A DNA stretch of 64,000 bases, taken from the NCBI GenBank assembly GCA_012064385.1, contig QRDG01000944.1:124001-188000 (forward strand). Reading direction: 5' to 3'. A model generated the notes under the pieces. That model had not been told where the DNA came from and did not search any database. It worked only from the letters and a program-made list of their open reading frames with translations. Of this stretch, positions 32,733 through 44,094 are shown one piece after another. Position 1 is the stretch's first letter. Every line of letters begins with the position of its first letter. Both the position numbers and the translations under genes were made by a program. This stretch comes from Puccinellia tenuiflora. Lineage: Eukaryota; Streptophyta; Magnoliopsida; Poales; Poaceae.

Positions 32733-33391
32733 TGATGCTTCTGGTTTTCTTCTGTTTTCTCAAGCTATATACTCTGATGAATCTGTGTCTGGAAGCCATC
32801 TTACTGTGACTTCATTTGTAATTGATTCTGTCATATTGAAGATTCCCTTCGTATCTTTGTTATTTTAGCTGAAATCCTTTAGGTACGTCGGTAATCATAT
32901 TTCAGTTCCTTATATGCTGCACTGCTAGTTTTCACTGGCTGTGAGATCTTCAATCAACAAGACTTTGTATATTATATTTGGCGTGGGATTGTAACTGATG
33001 TCGTATCTATGAAATATAATCAGCCGAGTTTTAAACCCTGGTGGAGCCATATATGATCAGTGTTAGTTTACTTTGCTGAGGTTTTTTTGATTGATTTTCA
33101 GTCCCAAAATTCTGCTATGAAGGTTCACCGTAACTGCGAAATCTCCACAATAATATTAAAGTTTTGTAATATTGAAAAAAATAATATTAACAGTAGAAGA
33201 ACAGGGGGGGAGTAGTAACAAAAATAATATTGAAAAAAAAATCTCCACAATATCCTGTTCACGTGTAAGATTTGCATAAGAATGTTGTAATATATATGAA
33301 GCAAATCAATGGCTGCTAGCTTTGAAAAGTATACAGCGTTTGCTTTCACATCCTATTAAAGTTTTGTATTTTCTCTGAGGAAACCATACAG
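32733..33391. other. Shared 3' intergenic region of NAA38 and RabGGTA
   Basis: AT-rich sequence between two convergent stop codons, which must hold both 3' UTRs. A run around 33,150-33,250 repeats 'aataatattgaaaaaa' and 'atctccacaat', a small local duplication. No gene. Confidence 0.6.
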
Positions 33392-36300
33392 CTAATGAAC
33401 ACAAGCGCCATCAAGCCACTTCAGAGAAGGACTGAGTGTCGTCACAACAGTCCTGAAGTTATCCTTGTCAGCAACTGCATTTCCTTTGATGTCAAGCTGC
33501 ACAAAATTCAGAGATTTGAAGAACAGTATGGCGTCCCAGAATTCCTCCACGTTGACGTTCTTCTTTCGGCACGCTTCAAAGGCTTCACATGGTTCAGCTT
33601 TGTGTGAAAACGGAGACGAGCAGATATACCGCGCTGTGTCGATCGAGCGAGTTCCAATTTCATTACAAGACAGATCCAGTACTTTCAGAGAAATTATCTT
33701 CGTGATGGGTTCAAGCGACGTGAAACTACTGATCTGGTTGTTGCTGATGTTCAGGCACACAAGCTGCTGCAAAGCCTCCAAACCTACAAACACCAAGAAT
33801 TCAGTTTTAGTTTTGTGTAGGCACAGCACCATGAAGCTTATCCATCAGGTACTAGCCTACAACTTGAGCAATTAATTTTAGCGCAACTGTCAAATTTCAT
33901 TTCGTTTGCAGGTGCCATACTTCCATTAAACTGGCACATATTAAAACGCTCCCAAAGTAGAGATAAGAGTTACAAGATTTTAAGATCTAACCTTCAACTG
34001 ATCTGAGACTGTTATGGCTTAGGTCTAACATTTGAACCCACAACATGCGTTCAGTAAATCCAATGCGTGTTAAGGACAATCTACAGAGTTGCACATGGTT
34101 TAATGGAGCTGAATTCGATTTCACTTGGACTGAACAGTACTTCATGAAAGTCTCCATACTGCATGTTAACTGCAGGAAAAGGACAAGTTAGATAGCAGCA
34201 CATTCTATGCTACAAAATAAGACGACCTGTCGAATGCTATATGTGAGATGGGAGAAATTTCTTGTAAACATCAACAAATTTAAAATGTCGAAATGGTGGA
34301 ATGCATGTTCTTAGGTGGGCGGTTCTGCAATATTTTCATAACAACCAAGTAATCTGATCAATGCTAAATTGTTTAGGTCTTCCATTAAAAAAGTGTTCAA
34401 ACATTTTCCATGTTACCTGATCCATTAGGACTAAGCTTCGCTCGTCTTCATAATACCTTTTATGTGATGGATCCAACTTAATCAAGTCACAGAAGAGCCC
34501 TAGTGCCTCTTCACAGTAGCCCTTCCTTTCTATCAGAGAATTTCCACGGGACTTTATTGCAGCACAAGCAAGTAGTAGACGTGCTAATGTCAACTTGGCG
34601 AACTTGCTGCAAAACATATTATGATGTGAAAACGGAGGTCAAATTGACTAAGCAGGCTGTTGCAAAAGTAATGTAGAGCCTAACCTATTCTCATCAGGTA
34701 ATTCTTTGAAGAGGTCGATTTGATCAGATAGTCCTTCCAAATGCCATTTTGAGTTCTCTTGAACAACAGTACTTGTGATATTTAGCTGATCAAATGCCAC
34801 ACAACTGGGGTCTCCATCAGACCAGAATGATTCTGAGCAACTCCAGGAGATTGGTTCATGAAACAAATCAATATCATCGTTGTTGCTTAGTTCAATGGTA
34901 AATGTAAAATGCACAGGACAATTGCAGTGGGAGCCACTTCTGGACACAATCTCATCTGAGCAGGGTATGCTTACTTCAACAGAAAAATGTTGTGAACTGC
35001 TGCATTCTTTCTTTGTAATTTCAAGATACGTAACCCAACAATTAGAATGCCCAGAGTCTGTTACCAAGAGGGGCCTCCACTGAATATCTTTTCCAATCAC
35101 CAAATCAGAATTCAACTTCACATTTGATGGATTTAATCCTTTGACGGGCTCGTTGAAATAGAGAACAATGGGTACAATCCTGTCCTTCAATGAGTAACAA
35201 CAAACAGAGCTTGAGGAAGACACCATGTTTAGGTCGTCACTTTTCCTGATCGGAAATAAACTGAGCTTTGCATCATTGCAGGGCCATGATGCAATCAGCT
35301 GTGGGTTCTCTGGACTCGACGTCTGAGCTAAAAGCCAGAGATGATAAAACCATCCACTCTGATCATCTGGGTCTGTAAAAAGTGCCTGGGTCACAAGTTC
35401 AAACTCTTTCGAAAAAATCTTCTGCTTTGACTCAAAACCTTTGGTCTGTTGGATTAGCAGATTGGACAGAAGTATACTGCAATACACAGAGTGAGACATT
35501 GCAGCATGTAACACAAGAATACACCATAAACAGTAATCACCAAAATGAGTGGGTAAAAGTAATAGTACTATGTACGAAGAATAACTAAGACCAAGATAAT
35601 ACAATGTACTCAAATGTCAAAACATGCCACACCAAATAAGAGAGTATGCAACTTCAGGATACCAATATTCAGTCTGAATCATAAAATACAAAATCATCAA
35701 GTTTGTTTACTATTTTACATGACATGCTCCAAAATTCTAGGGATCAAATACACTTGTGCATCTTTCATTACATGTAAAACACAATTTTGGAGTAGCTTAA
35801 GTTCTCATTCAGTCAGTAACTGGGCATGTGGAAGAGCATCTAGAACTAACATCCGTTAACAATTGCATACCTGCGATTATGCCATGCCGAGTAATTACTG
35901 AAGTTTTCACAGATCTTGACCATTGTGTACTTGAGCTCATCCTCTTCTGACACCCCCGTAAATTTAGCAAGGAACCTGTGCAGGGTGGAAATCAGTCCAA
36001 ACATCGCCTTCATCTTAAAGTTTCCAATAAGAACAAATTTACCTGCGGTAATTCCACCCGTGAAAATTCCTTGCATCCACCTTTAGTAGTTTATCCAAGT
36101 GGCCAAACTCACGCTTGGAATCCACAGGGGTAAGCTTTTGATTTAGCAACCACTTACGGTGATACCACGCTCCGTAGGACTTTGGGTTTGCCCTCAAAGC
36201 AGACTCCACCTTCAATATTCCACAACTGAGGATCATCAAGCAATCGACTTCTCATGAACATGGAACAACTAAAGCGTATTTGCAGATTGATTTCTCGTGA

Positions 36301-36897
36301 AAGCGCTACCAACGAGCATAGAAATCTAAGTTGATGGGTCAGAGCTTACCACTCTTAGCTCGTCGTCGACAAAGGACTTGATGGCCTCTGGGTCCGAAAG
36401 CTCCTTGAGGTTGTGCTGCAACGCAAGCTTCCGGTAGTTCCATGCCGTGTAGGCCTCCGGGTTTATCTCGAGAAGCTTGAAGCTCAGCCCGAGCGCTTCC
36501 TCGGTGTACCTACAGCCATCCAAACGTACTTCACCATGTCATTATTAAGCACCATTGCAAAAATTCTGAATTTGGCATCCCCTGCTGCATTGGAAACAAG
36601 GGCGAAATCTACAGCAGATGACACGAGGATCTAATCGATCTACAACAGCGGGCAAGATGGCCTAATCGTCCTTCCCTCGCTACGGCGGAGTACGCGAACT
36701 TGGCCAGAGTCCGATCTCGTGGGAGACTCGGGAGGTTGCGAGGTGGAGCCCTAGAGCGAGGAACAGGAGGAGGAGGCTTACGTGGAGGTGTGGTGGTTCT
36801 GCAGGACCTGGGCCTGGAGGTCCCGGAGCTTGGCGGCCTTCGCCGCCGCCGCCGCGCCGTCCTCCGGCTTCTTCGGCCGCCGGGGCTGGCCGTGCAT
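33392..36897 (-). CDS. RGTA1: Rab geranylgeranyltransferase alpha subunit, 8 exons
   Basis: On the minus strand I join 36897-36782, 36509-36350, 36209-36043, 35975-35871, 35476-34685, 34606-34417, 34169-33992 and 33783-33392. All introns are GT-AG and the frame is continuous for 2,100 nt, 699 residues. PFTA repeats are visible: NPEAYTAWNYRKLAL, NPKSYGAWYHRKWLL, NFHGWNYRR, NYSAWHNR and GWFYHLWLL. A plant-type central insert follows, then C-terminal leucine-rich repeats ('LVCLNISNNQISSF', 'LKVLDLSCNEIG'). With the beta subunit and REP it transfers geranylgeranyl groups to Rab GTPases. The gene looks intact. Exon 1 and its upstream DNA exist in two more copies at 27.0-27.7 kb, and a Helitron sits 127 bp upstream of the ATG. 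Only one such gene is in view; the RGTA1 symbol follows the Arabidopsis homologue. Confidence 0.93.
35576..35680. repeat. Intron-4 segment shared with both duplication arms
   Basis: This 105-bp part of RabGGTA intron 4 is found again at 39,145-39,248 (same orientation) and 25,171-25,274 (inverted). In the arms it abuts a Harbinger transposase fragment. Either it was copied from this intron or both are copies of a dispersed repeat. Confidence 0.85.
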
Positions 36898-37024
36898 CTC
36901 GTTCTTTCTCCGGTGACGGCTGAGGTCGCGGGGAGTTGGATCTCGCTCGAGCAGAGAAGGGTTGTCCCACCTGTCAGTAAGGTCGTGAGCAGAAGCGGTG
37001 AATCGGCTTTTTGCATAGAGAGAA

Positions 37025-37472
37025 CTAGATTAATACCCCGCGCGTTGCAGCGGGTATTTTTATAGAAAATTTTACTGTGTAAATTAAGATACAGGAAATG
37101 TGAATTTAAAGTTGTTGAAAAAAATATGAGTAATTCAATTGTAGTTGAGAGGCTAAATTTGATTGACCTAAAATTGTTTTGTATTTGACGACAATCCATC
37201 CGACATACAGTACCTCTTTTGGTTGATGGTGTAAATCATGAATAAATAAACATGTATGGGTGTGTAAAAAAATATTGGTGACATGGACAATTTTATGGCT
37301 TAAAAATGGATGAAGTATGTTGCATCTAAATATATACAATAATAATAAAATAGTAGTGGGATGACATGGACAATTGATTGGTTAAAATAGTAGGTGATGT
37401 GGATAGCTTGCATGTTGAGATAGAAAATCATAAATGCATGTTAGTGGGGTTTTGCTTTATAAGAAGTATAGA
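37025..37472 (-). mobile_element. Complete non-autonomous Helitron, 448 bp
   Basis: On the minus strand it begins TCTATACTTCTTATAAAGC and ends with a hairpin (cccgc...gcggg) about 10 bases before the terminal CTAG. It lies exactly between A (37,024) and T (37,473), as Helitrons do. Both other copies of this region have the uninterrupted A-T: 26,919/26,920 in the left arm and 27,810/27,811 in the palindrome's right arm. It lies 127 bp upstream of the RabGGTA start codon, in the promoter or leader. It contains no Rep/helicase gene. Confidence 0.93.
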
Positions 37473-38110
37473 TAGCCAAAATATACCACTAGGAAAAACC
37501 GAAATACCAAAATACCACTCAACTTTGATTTTTGACGCCAAAATACTACCAGTGACTAACTGGGACTATAACATTATTAAAGAAAGACCAAAATGCCCTT
37601 ACCACAATAGAGAGATGTTCACCAAAAGTACTAACATAGTAGTTCAGACCACATCAGTTCGAATACATAGGCAAACATCATGGTTCCCACACCCAAATAC
37701 ACTAAATTTGTTGAAGAGGGCTAGCAACAGTAGATTTGGTGGTCTTCGTCCTTGTTCTCTTGCAGCACGGGGACACGTTGGATGTCGATCTGGTGGTCGG
37801 GTCGGGCCGTAGAAGCAGGGGGGCTGTGATGTGGAGGCTTGGGAGCAGGGGGGGCTGCGATGCGGGGCTTGGGAGCAGGGAGCAGCGGGAGGAGGCGCCG
37901 TCGGTGGGAGTGAGCAGCGGCGACCGGACTGTTGGGTGTGACCAGGGGCAGAGCGAGCAGCGACGGGTCATGGTGGATCGGCAGTGGGAGCTGGTGGATC
38001 GGCGGCGGTGCATGGTGGAGCTAGCCGCAACAGTGCATGGTGGAGCGGCGGCAGGGAGAGTGCGGAGAGGAGAAAGGTTAGGGAAAGGGAGAAAAAAGAG
38101 TTTTATTTTT
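37473..38110. other. RabGGTA upstream DNA, shared by three copies
   Basis: This matches 27,811-28,469 directly and 26,309-26,919 inverted. It contains AT-rich sequence, then a GC-rich part with imperfect 21-24 bp repeats ('gtggatcggcagtgggagct') that vary in number between copies. The open frames of 100-145 codons on both strands have no domain and differ between copies. Confidence 0.6.
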
Positions 38111-39144
38111 AGTTTTCCTATTAAACAGCTAGCTGTTTTTCAATTGGTGCACAGTCACTTTTTTATCCGTTGATTATCTGTTCAGTTCTCACGAAGCGTG
38201 AGTTTGGCCGTCACCCCCACCCCGTTCTCGTGCTTCGCTCCAACCCCCACATCTACCTCCTCCTGCGTCGCCCCAAAATCGCCGCCCCCGTTCCCCGCCA
38301 AGCTCGCCGCCTCCCCCGCCTTCCCTAGATCCCGCCGCTCCTCTCTGCCTACCGCGAGACCCCGCCGCGTCCTTGAGATCCAGATCGAGCCGGCATGGAG
38401 CGGGCGAGCTCCACATCGCCGGCCGTCTTTGACGGTTGAGCCGGCCCTCCCTCTACCTCGCAGGCGCACGGGCCTCGTCCTCCGACGGCCGTGAGCTCCC
38501 TATCTCCCGCGCGTGGATTCGTTGGACCCTTGCAGCAGCACGTCTCCGACCTGTACCAGCTTCGTCGATTTGCACGTCTCCGAACTGAACGTCTCCGGCC
38601 GGATCTGCACGAGCTACCTCTCTGTGAAGGTAGTATCAAATCCTGCTCATTCTTTGAATTTTCCTGCTCATTCATTGCATTTTTATTGCAGCACTATAAT
38701 GATAATTGCAGCACTATGATATGTCTGTGGGCAGTAAGATGAGTTGTTGTTTTTATTTGTATTAGATGGATGATTTCTTGATTTGGCAAGAAAGCGGCGC
38801 CGACTAATCGTGCAAGCAGCCGGTATCGCAGCTGTATTGGGTGCATACATGATCTTTATCTCAAGGAGAGCTAGGAAACAAACTCCATTGTTAACAATAG
38901 GTCGTAGGATTGATACGGATATTGTTAGGGAATCAAACCTGAGATATATCTATCATTCTACCGACATAAATTGCTTAAATCAGCTTAGAATGAAAAGAGC
39001 TCCCTTTTTTCGTTTGTGCACTTTGTTTAGAGAGAGAGAGAGCTATTGAAAGATAGTATTCATACTTCTATAGAGGAACAAGTAGCCATGTTTCTCCTAG
39101 TAGTTGGCCACAACACAAGGTTTAGAGCTCTACAACCGACTTAG
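38111..39144 (+). pseudogene. PIF/Harbinger transposase 5' fragment, right-arm copy
   Basis: A GC-rich leader (38.2-38.5 kb), an exon-like piece (38,491-38,630, ending near a 'gaaggtagt' donor) and an exon from about 38,780 encode 'RIDTDIVRESNLRYIYHSTD', then 'LNQLRMKRAPFFRLCTLFRE' and, after a frameshift at the 'gagagagagag' run, 'EEQVAMFLLVVGHN'. This is the N-terminal region of HARBI1-like transposases. The DDE nuclease domain is absent. It ends where the RabGGTA intron-4 shard begins. Confidence 0.62.
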
Positions 39145-39248
39145 GAAGAATAGCTAAGACCAAGATAATACAATGTACTCAAAAGTCAAATCATGCCACA
39201 CCAAATAAGAGAGTATGCAACTTCAGGATACCAATATTCAGTCGAATC
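39145..39248 (+). repeat. Shard matching RabGGTA intron 4, right-arm copy
   Basis: Same orientation as 35,576-35,680, with a handful of substitutions ('caaaagtcaaatcatgcc' here, 'caaatgtcaaaacatgcc' in the intron). Its boundaries are sharp on both sides. Confidence 0.85.
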
Positions 39249-40970
39249 GAGCTTCTCTCCTCAGCCCTGCCGAGCTCATGCACGAAAACTTCCCACGCGT
39301 GGGACCCACCGGCCGCCTGCCCCGCCGACCAGCGCCGCGCAGAATCCTTCCCCTCCCCGCCCAGCACCATCCCAGGGTGCCGCGCCGCCGTCTGCGGCCA
39401 GCGCCATCCCGAAACGCAGCTCGTGGCGGCGGCTCGCGTCGGAGGACACCGTGCTCCACCTCGTCGCCAAACCTCTCCCGCGCCCTGCACGTGAGCAGCG
39501 CCGCCTCCTCCTCGACGCCGGCCTCCACCGACGCGCCCGCCCAGGCCGCTGAGGGCTCCTCCGCCGCCGGGCCCTCCTCGGACGAGCGCCACCATGGCCA
39601 GCCACGGTCAACGGACGAGCGTCCCCATGGCTAGCCACGGAGGAGCGCCGCCACGGCCCTCCACGTCCAGCACCGCCACGGAAGAGCACCGCCACGGCTC
39701 TCCACGTCCAGCACCGCCACGGCTCTCCACGTCCAGCGCCACCATGGCCGGCCAGGTACCTGATTGCGTTTTTGAAAGGACCCAACTGCTGTTTATTTTT
39801 GTTTACAAGGACCCAACTGCTGTTTATTTTGTATACAGGGACCCGACTGAGTTTCATTTTTGTATTTGGGGGTTCTGTGCAACTTTTGGGTCATCAAAGC
39901 ACCTCTCCCACCATACGACCCACCAAACACCAGACGTACTCATCATGTCTCCGCTTGCACGAGCTACCAAACACGTGAGAAAATCTGTGCTCAGCCTAGC
40001 TAGGGTGAGCCTGTATGAGTGTAGATAGCTATTCTCTGATGACCCGGGCTACCAAACACACCCTATATGGAGCTTATATTTGCCCAAGATTTTTTGTAGT
40101 TGCCTTACGACGCGCCCAGGCTTCGACAAATTCCTGGGTCCGCCTCTGACGAGGCGTACAATTCAACGGATTCCTGGACCGATTTCAAACATCACAAAGA
40201 ATAGCTCGGGATTTGGCATCTCAATCATTCAACAGCGTGTCTTAATACAAGATAAATCCATGAGCGTGATATGAGTTGGGCGGATTCCTAAGGCATCTTA
40301 ATCATTCGATTAGTACAAAAAGGCCAGGTTTCGATGGATCCCACGGAACAAGATGATAGGCAACAGAACTAATAAGATTTCGAAGGCCCCTGTCCATGAT
40401 GTTTCACATCAAGGTCGTGGCAACAGAAAATAGGCAGAAGAGAATCGCCTAGAGCACGGGGGGCGGTTGTCAGGCGAAGAGAGCGCGGGAGGGGAATCGC
40501 CCTGCAACAATGATCACCGCCTGGATAGGGTAACGGGGTTGTCGTCCGTATATGAGATGAGATCTAATAAGAATCCGACGGGGAGAGGGAGTATTCTGGA
40601 TCCGGTTCGATCACGGGCGGCAAGCAACGAGAGGAACAGGAGTGCGGTAAGGACGAGGGGACTCACTGCTGGAGCGACGGCGGCGGAAGGCGAGGCGGTG
40701 TTCCTGGCGCTTCGGCGGGCGGCGGCAGCGGAGGAGGAGGAGGAGGAGAGGCTGTGGCAGGGCAGCCGCCGGCGATGTGGAGGGACGGAAGTCGGGGTGG
40801 GGAAAGCAGGAGGACACGCTGGCAGTCTAGAGGCATATGGGCCGGGAGTCTCGTGGACGGGCATTTTCCGCCCGGGACGGTGCCGTGCAAATAAAAGGCC
40901 TAACTGGCGAGACGCGCACGTGCGTTTTTTTTATCTACATGGAACACTGGTATTCCATCGAGACACTCGT
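39249..40970. other. GC-rich block, MITE-like stretch and unidentified gene fragment, right-arm copy
   Basis: This mirrors 23,367-25,170. It holds the tandem 'ctccacgtccagcaccgcca' repeats (39,655-39,745), the MITE-like 'gctaccaaacacaccctata' end near 40,050, and the possible first-exon fragment (40,467-40,900, opposite strand). Long frames exist on both strands because of GC bias and none shows a domain. Confidence 0.4.
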
Positions 40971-43250
40971 CCACACCATGTCATCTCCAGTGCGTTCGAA
41001 GTATTCTCAAGAACAATTCTCTTTGGTGTTCATCAGATTTTGAGTCGTCAGTGTGTGATGCATGTCAACTCGTGCTAAGAACAATCACTTACCTTATACT
41101 CATTCTCATCGTGTTTCCACCGCACCGTTTGAACTTGTTCATACAGATGTTTGGGGGCCTTGCGTTGCCTTCTTCTTGAGGTTACAAATATTACGTTAGT
41201 TTTGTTGATGACTATAGCCGCCACTGTTGGATCTATTTAATTAAACACAAATCTGATGTCGAGGCCATTTTTTTTATCTATTCCAAACTCATGTGGAGCG
41301 TTTTCTTAACACTAAGATTCGTCTGATTTACTTGTGCAGGCCATTTTTCTTACATCCGATGTCTTTTCCTGCACAAGAGCCAGCTATCCACGGTCCTAAT
41401 ATGCGTAAATATGACTTGACTATGTTACCATTTGATCTACCTGGTGTTTCTTCTGATTTACCTGTGCAGGCACCGGATCCCGTGATCGACGTACCGTGCC
41501 AGCTTCCGACGTGCATGGGCGGCACATGCATGTCTCGTCAAACGCGCCCGCGTCGCCGTCTCCGCAGGCCTTGCCTCCTGGCTCGCGGGCAGCTTCTCCG
41601 TCGGGGCCGGCCAGCCCAGCTTCGGCTGGCCCATCTAGCGCAACCACCAGTCCACCGCGCCAAGGCACCTCGCTGGACCAAGAGATGCCTGCGCCGCCTC
41701 CGTCTGTCCACACCGGCGAGTCCGTCTCCCCTGCGGATTATGCCCAGGCGCCTCCTGCACCTACGTCGACAGCATCTCCAATCATTACTCAGTGCCGCAA
41801 CAATATTCACCGTCCCAAGAAATTCACTGATGGAACTGTCCGGTATGATCCTTATCGTCGACGACGAGCGTTTCTTGCGGTTCCTGCTTCTCATCGCACA
41901 GCTCTTTCCGACCCAGCCTTGCGCACTACTATGGAACATGAATTTGATGCTTTGCAGCGCACTCAGACTTGGCGGCTTGTTTAGCGTCCTCCTGGCACCA
42001 ATATTGTTGGCAGTAAATGGATATTCAAAACAAAGTTTTGTCCTGATGGTTCGCACAAGGCTCGGCTAGTTGCTCGCGGTTTTACACAACAATACGGTAT
42101 TGATTATCATGACACTTTCAGTCATGTTGTTAAACCAGTTACCATTCGACTGGTCCTGTCCCTTGCTGTGTCCCGCGGGTGGAGTCTTCGCCAAGTCGAT
42201 GTCAGCAATGCTTTTCTCCATGGTTTTCTTGAGGAAGATGTGTATATGCAGCAACCTCCTGGATTTGAGGACTCTCGATACCCTCAACATGTTTGCAAGC
42301 TTCAGCGTGCTCTTTATGGTCTGAAACAGTCCCCTCGTGCATGGCACGCTCGTTTGAGTGACAAACTCCATGAGCTCGGTTTTACTTCCAGCAAGGCTGA
42401 TACATCTCTATTTCTCTTCTCACATGATGGTGTCACTATTTACATGTTGGTCTATGTGGACGACATTGTGATTGCGGGCTCCTCTACAGTTGCTGTTGAT
42501 CGCCTTGTGCACGTCTTGGCACAAGCGTTTCCTATCAAGGATCTTGGACGTATTGACTATTTTTTGGGCATTGAGGCCTCTTACACCCCGGCGAGCATGC
42601 ACTTGACTCAGCATAAGTATGCTTTGGATCTTCTTCATCGTGCTCACATGGAGGATTGTCGTCCAGTTCCCACTCCGATGTCCACGTCTGACAAGCTCTC
42701 TCGAGCTCAAGGTGTCACTCTTTCTGCCGATGATGTTCTTCGCTATCGAAGTTTTGTTGGAGGACTCCAGTATTTGACGTTAACCCGTCCTGATATTTCG
42801 TTTGCGGTCAATAAGGTTTGCCAGTTTCTTGCTCAACCCACCACAGATCATTATGAAGCGGTCAAGCGTATTCTTAGGTATGTCAAGGGTACCGTTTCGA
42901 CTGGCTTACGCATTCAGAGGTCTTCATCTACTCTTCTGAATATTTACACTCATGCTGACTGGGCGGGTTGCCCTGATGATCGCCGTTCTACTGGAGGATT
43001 TGCTATTTTTCAGTTGCTTAGTCGTTTTAGTTCTAATCTCAACCTTGTTCACGACGGTTTAGATTGAGGGGGGTGTATTAGGCAGAATACCGTATACCGG
43101 TTCCATCCGGATACGAGTCCCTGTTGTATTCGTGTTGTACACGACCTGTTGTATGTTAATAATAAGTATAAATCAAGAGCCAGCCGTGGGGCAACACCAC
43201 GGCACACAAACCTATCTCTACGATTAACTAGCCTCAGCCTCTGCATGCAT
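40971..43250 (+). pseudogene. Copia retrotransposon relic with long open reverse-transcriptase frame
   Basis: The relic starts in the GAG-pre-integrase region and keeps only the beginning of the integrase core ('FVDDYSR'-like); the rest is deleted, with frameshifts. From about 41,985 a frame runs to 43,067 with reverse-transcriptase motifs including 'YVDDIVIAGSS' and the start of RNase H ('ADWAGCPDDRRSTGGFAIF'), where it is cut short. A purine tract 'gaggggggtgta' near 43,065 and following sequence may be the polypurine tract and start of a 3' LTR. A stop just before 41,985 separates it from upstream frames. Dead element. Confidence 0.78.
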
Positions 43251-43940
43251 AGCATCGATCATACATCGAAGACAGTGTGTACCTGTAGCAGCCACACAGA
43301 TATCAGAAGTACTCTCTCTCTCTCTCTGCCAATGACTCCCCATCCACCATTTCTTGTATCAACATGGATAAAATCCCGACTTTGTCCACCAGATCTGCTC
43401 CGGCGGGCACGCTTGTTAAGGAAGGCTGTCGAGGAGCCGCAACTGTCGCCCTCCTTCCACCATGCATGGAAGCAGGCCGGAGGTCGTCTCCACCACGCTC
43501 GGGTAATTCTCTCCATGTCTCCCTCTGTTTCGCTCCTGCCACAATAAAGCCGTCCACCTTCAAAAAATTATAACGCGAATAAGACATGCAAACATACTAA
43601 CACGAAAATTCTAGAACCATCACACACAAACGTGTGCGAAGTGATCACGCGGCGCAACGTCACCGCGTAATTAGCCGAGGAGTCATGCCCTGGTCGTGTC
43701 ATGATGGGGTTGCCCCAACGCCATTGTACTGTCGGTCATCCGTGGCGGAGTCGCGCTCTAGTACAGCCCTAGAATTTTTAACAATAGTTTTATGGTTTTG
43801 TGAACATGCCAAAATTCATGATTAACTCCGCATTATGCATACAAGAGTACATACCTTCAATAGTTCAGAGAAGACCATTTATCGGGTTTGCACCTTGTCA
43901 TGTCTATGAGAGTAACAATTTATTAGACGCCAAAATCCAA
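43251..43940. other. Intergenic DNA with a (CT)n run
   Basis: 'ctctctctctctctct' lies at about 43,311-43,327. The following GC-richer segment has overlapping frames on both strands without domains. No gene is supported. Confidence 0.4.
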
Positions 43941-44094
43941 TATTTTAACCAGATTTTTTTTAAATGGGGGAGTATCCCGGCCTCTGCATCGATTTTTTTT
44001 ATAATATCTGCTTTATTTAGTTATTCAACAAAGACAGACAAAAGCCTTACAACAAACATACAGACTGAAAGTCGCCAATCAAGATGATGATAAA
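43941..44094 (-). mobile_element. LINE-type 3' tail (reverse strand)
   Basis: The complement reads 'gatgcagaggccgggatact' followed by an A-rich run, the usual end of Triticeae LINEs. It is preceded by the tail of the element at 44,095-45,012, so two tails abut. No target duplication was found. Confidence 0.45.

Larger units (their letters stand above)
36586..42474. repeat. Right arm of the large inverted duplication (attached to functional RabGGTA)
   Basis: The arm starts in RabGGTA intron 1 at 'tgcattggaaac', runs through exon 1 and upstream DNA, and matches the left arm to at least 42,474, where the left arm enters the assembly gap. It is probably the source copy because it is continuous with the whole gene. 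Unique to this arm is the Helitron at 37,025-37,472. Missing from it are the hAT-like element and about 80 bp near 39,310. Confidence 0.9.

Noticed and set aside
21232..43067. Whole inverted structure as a pure assembly error
   Set aside because: Not fully excluded, but the copies differ by a Helitron, a hAT-like element with proper target duplications, different indels and point changes, which a duplicated contig would not show.
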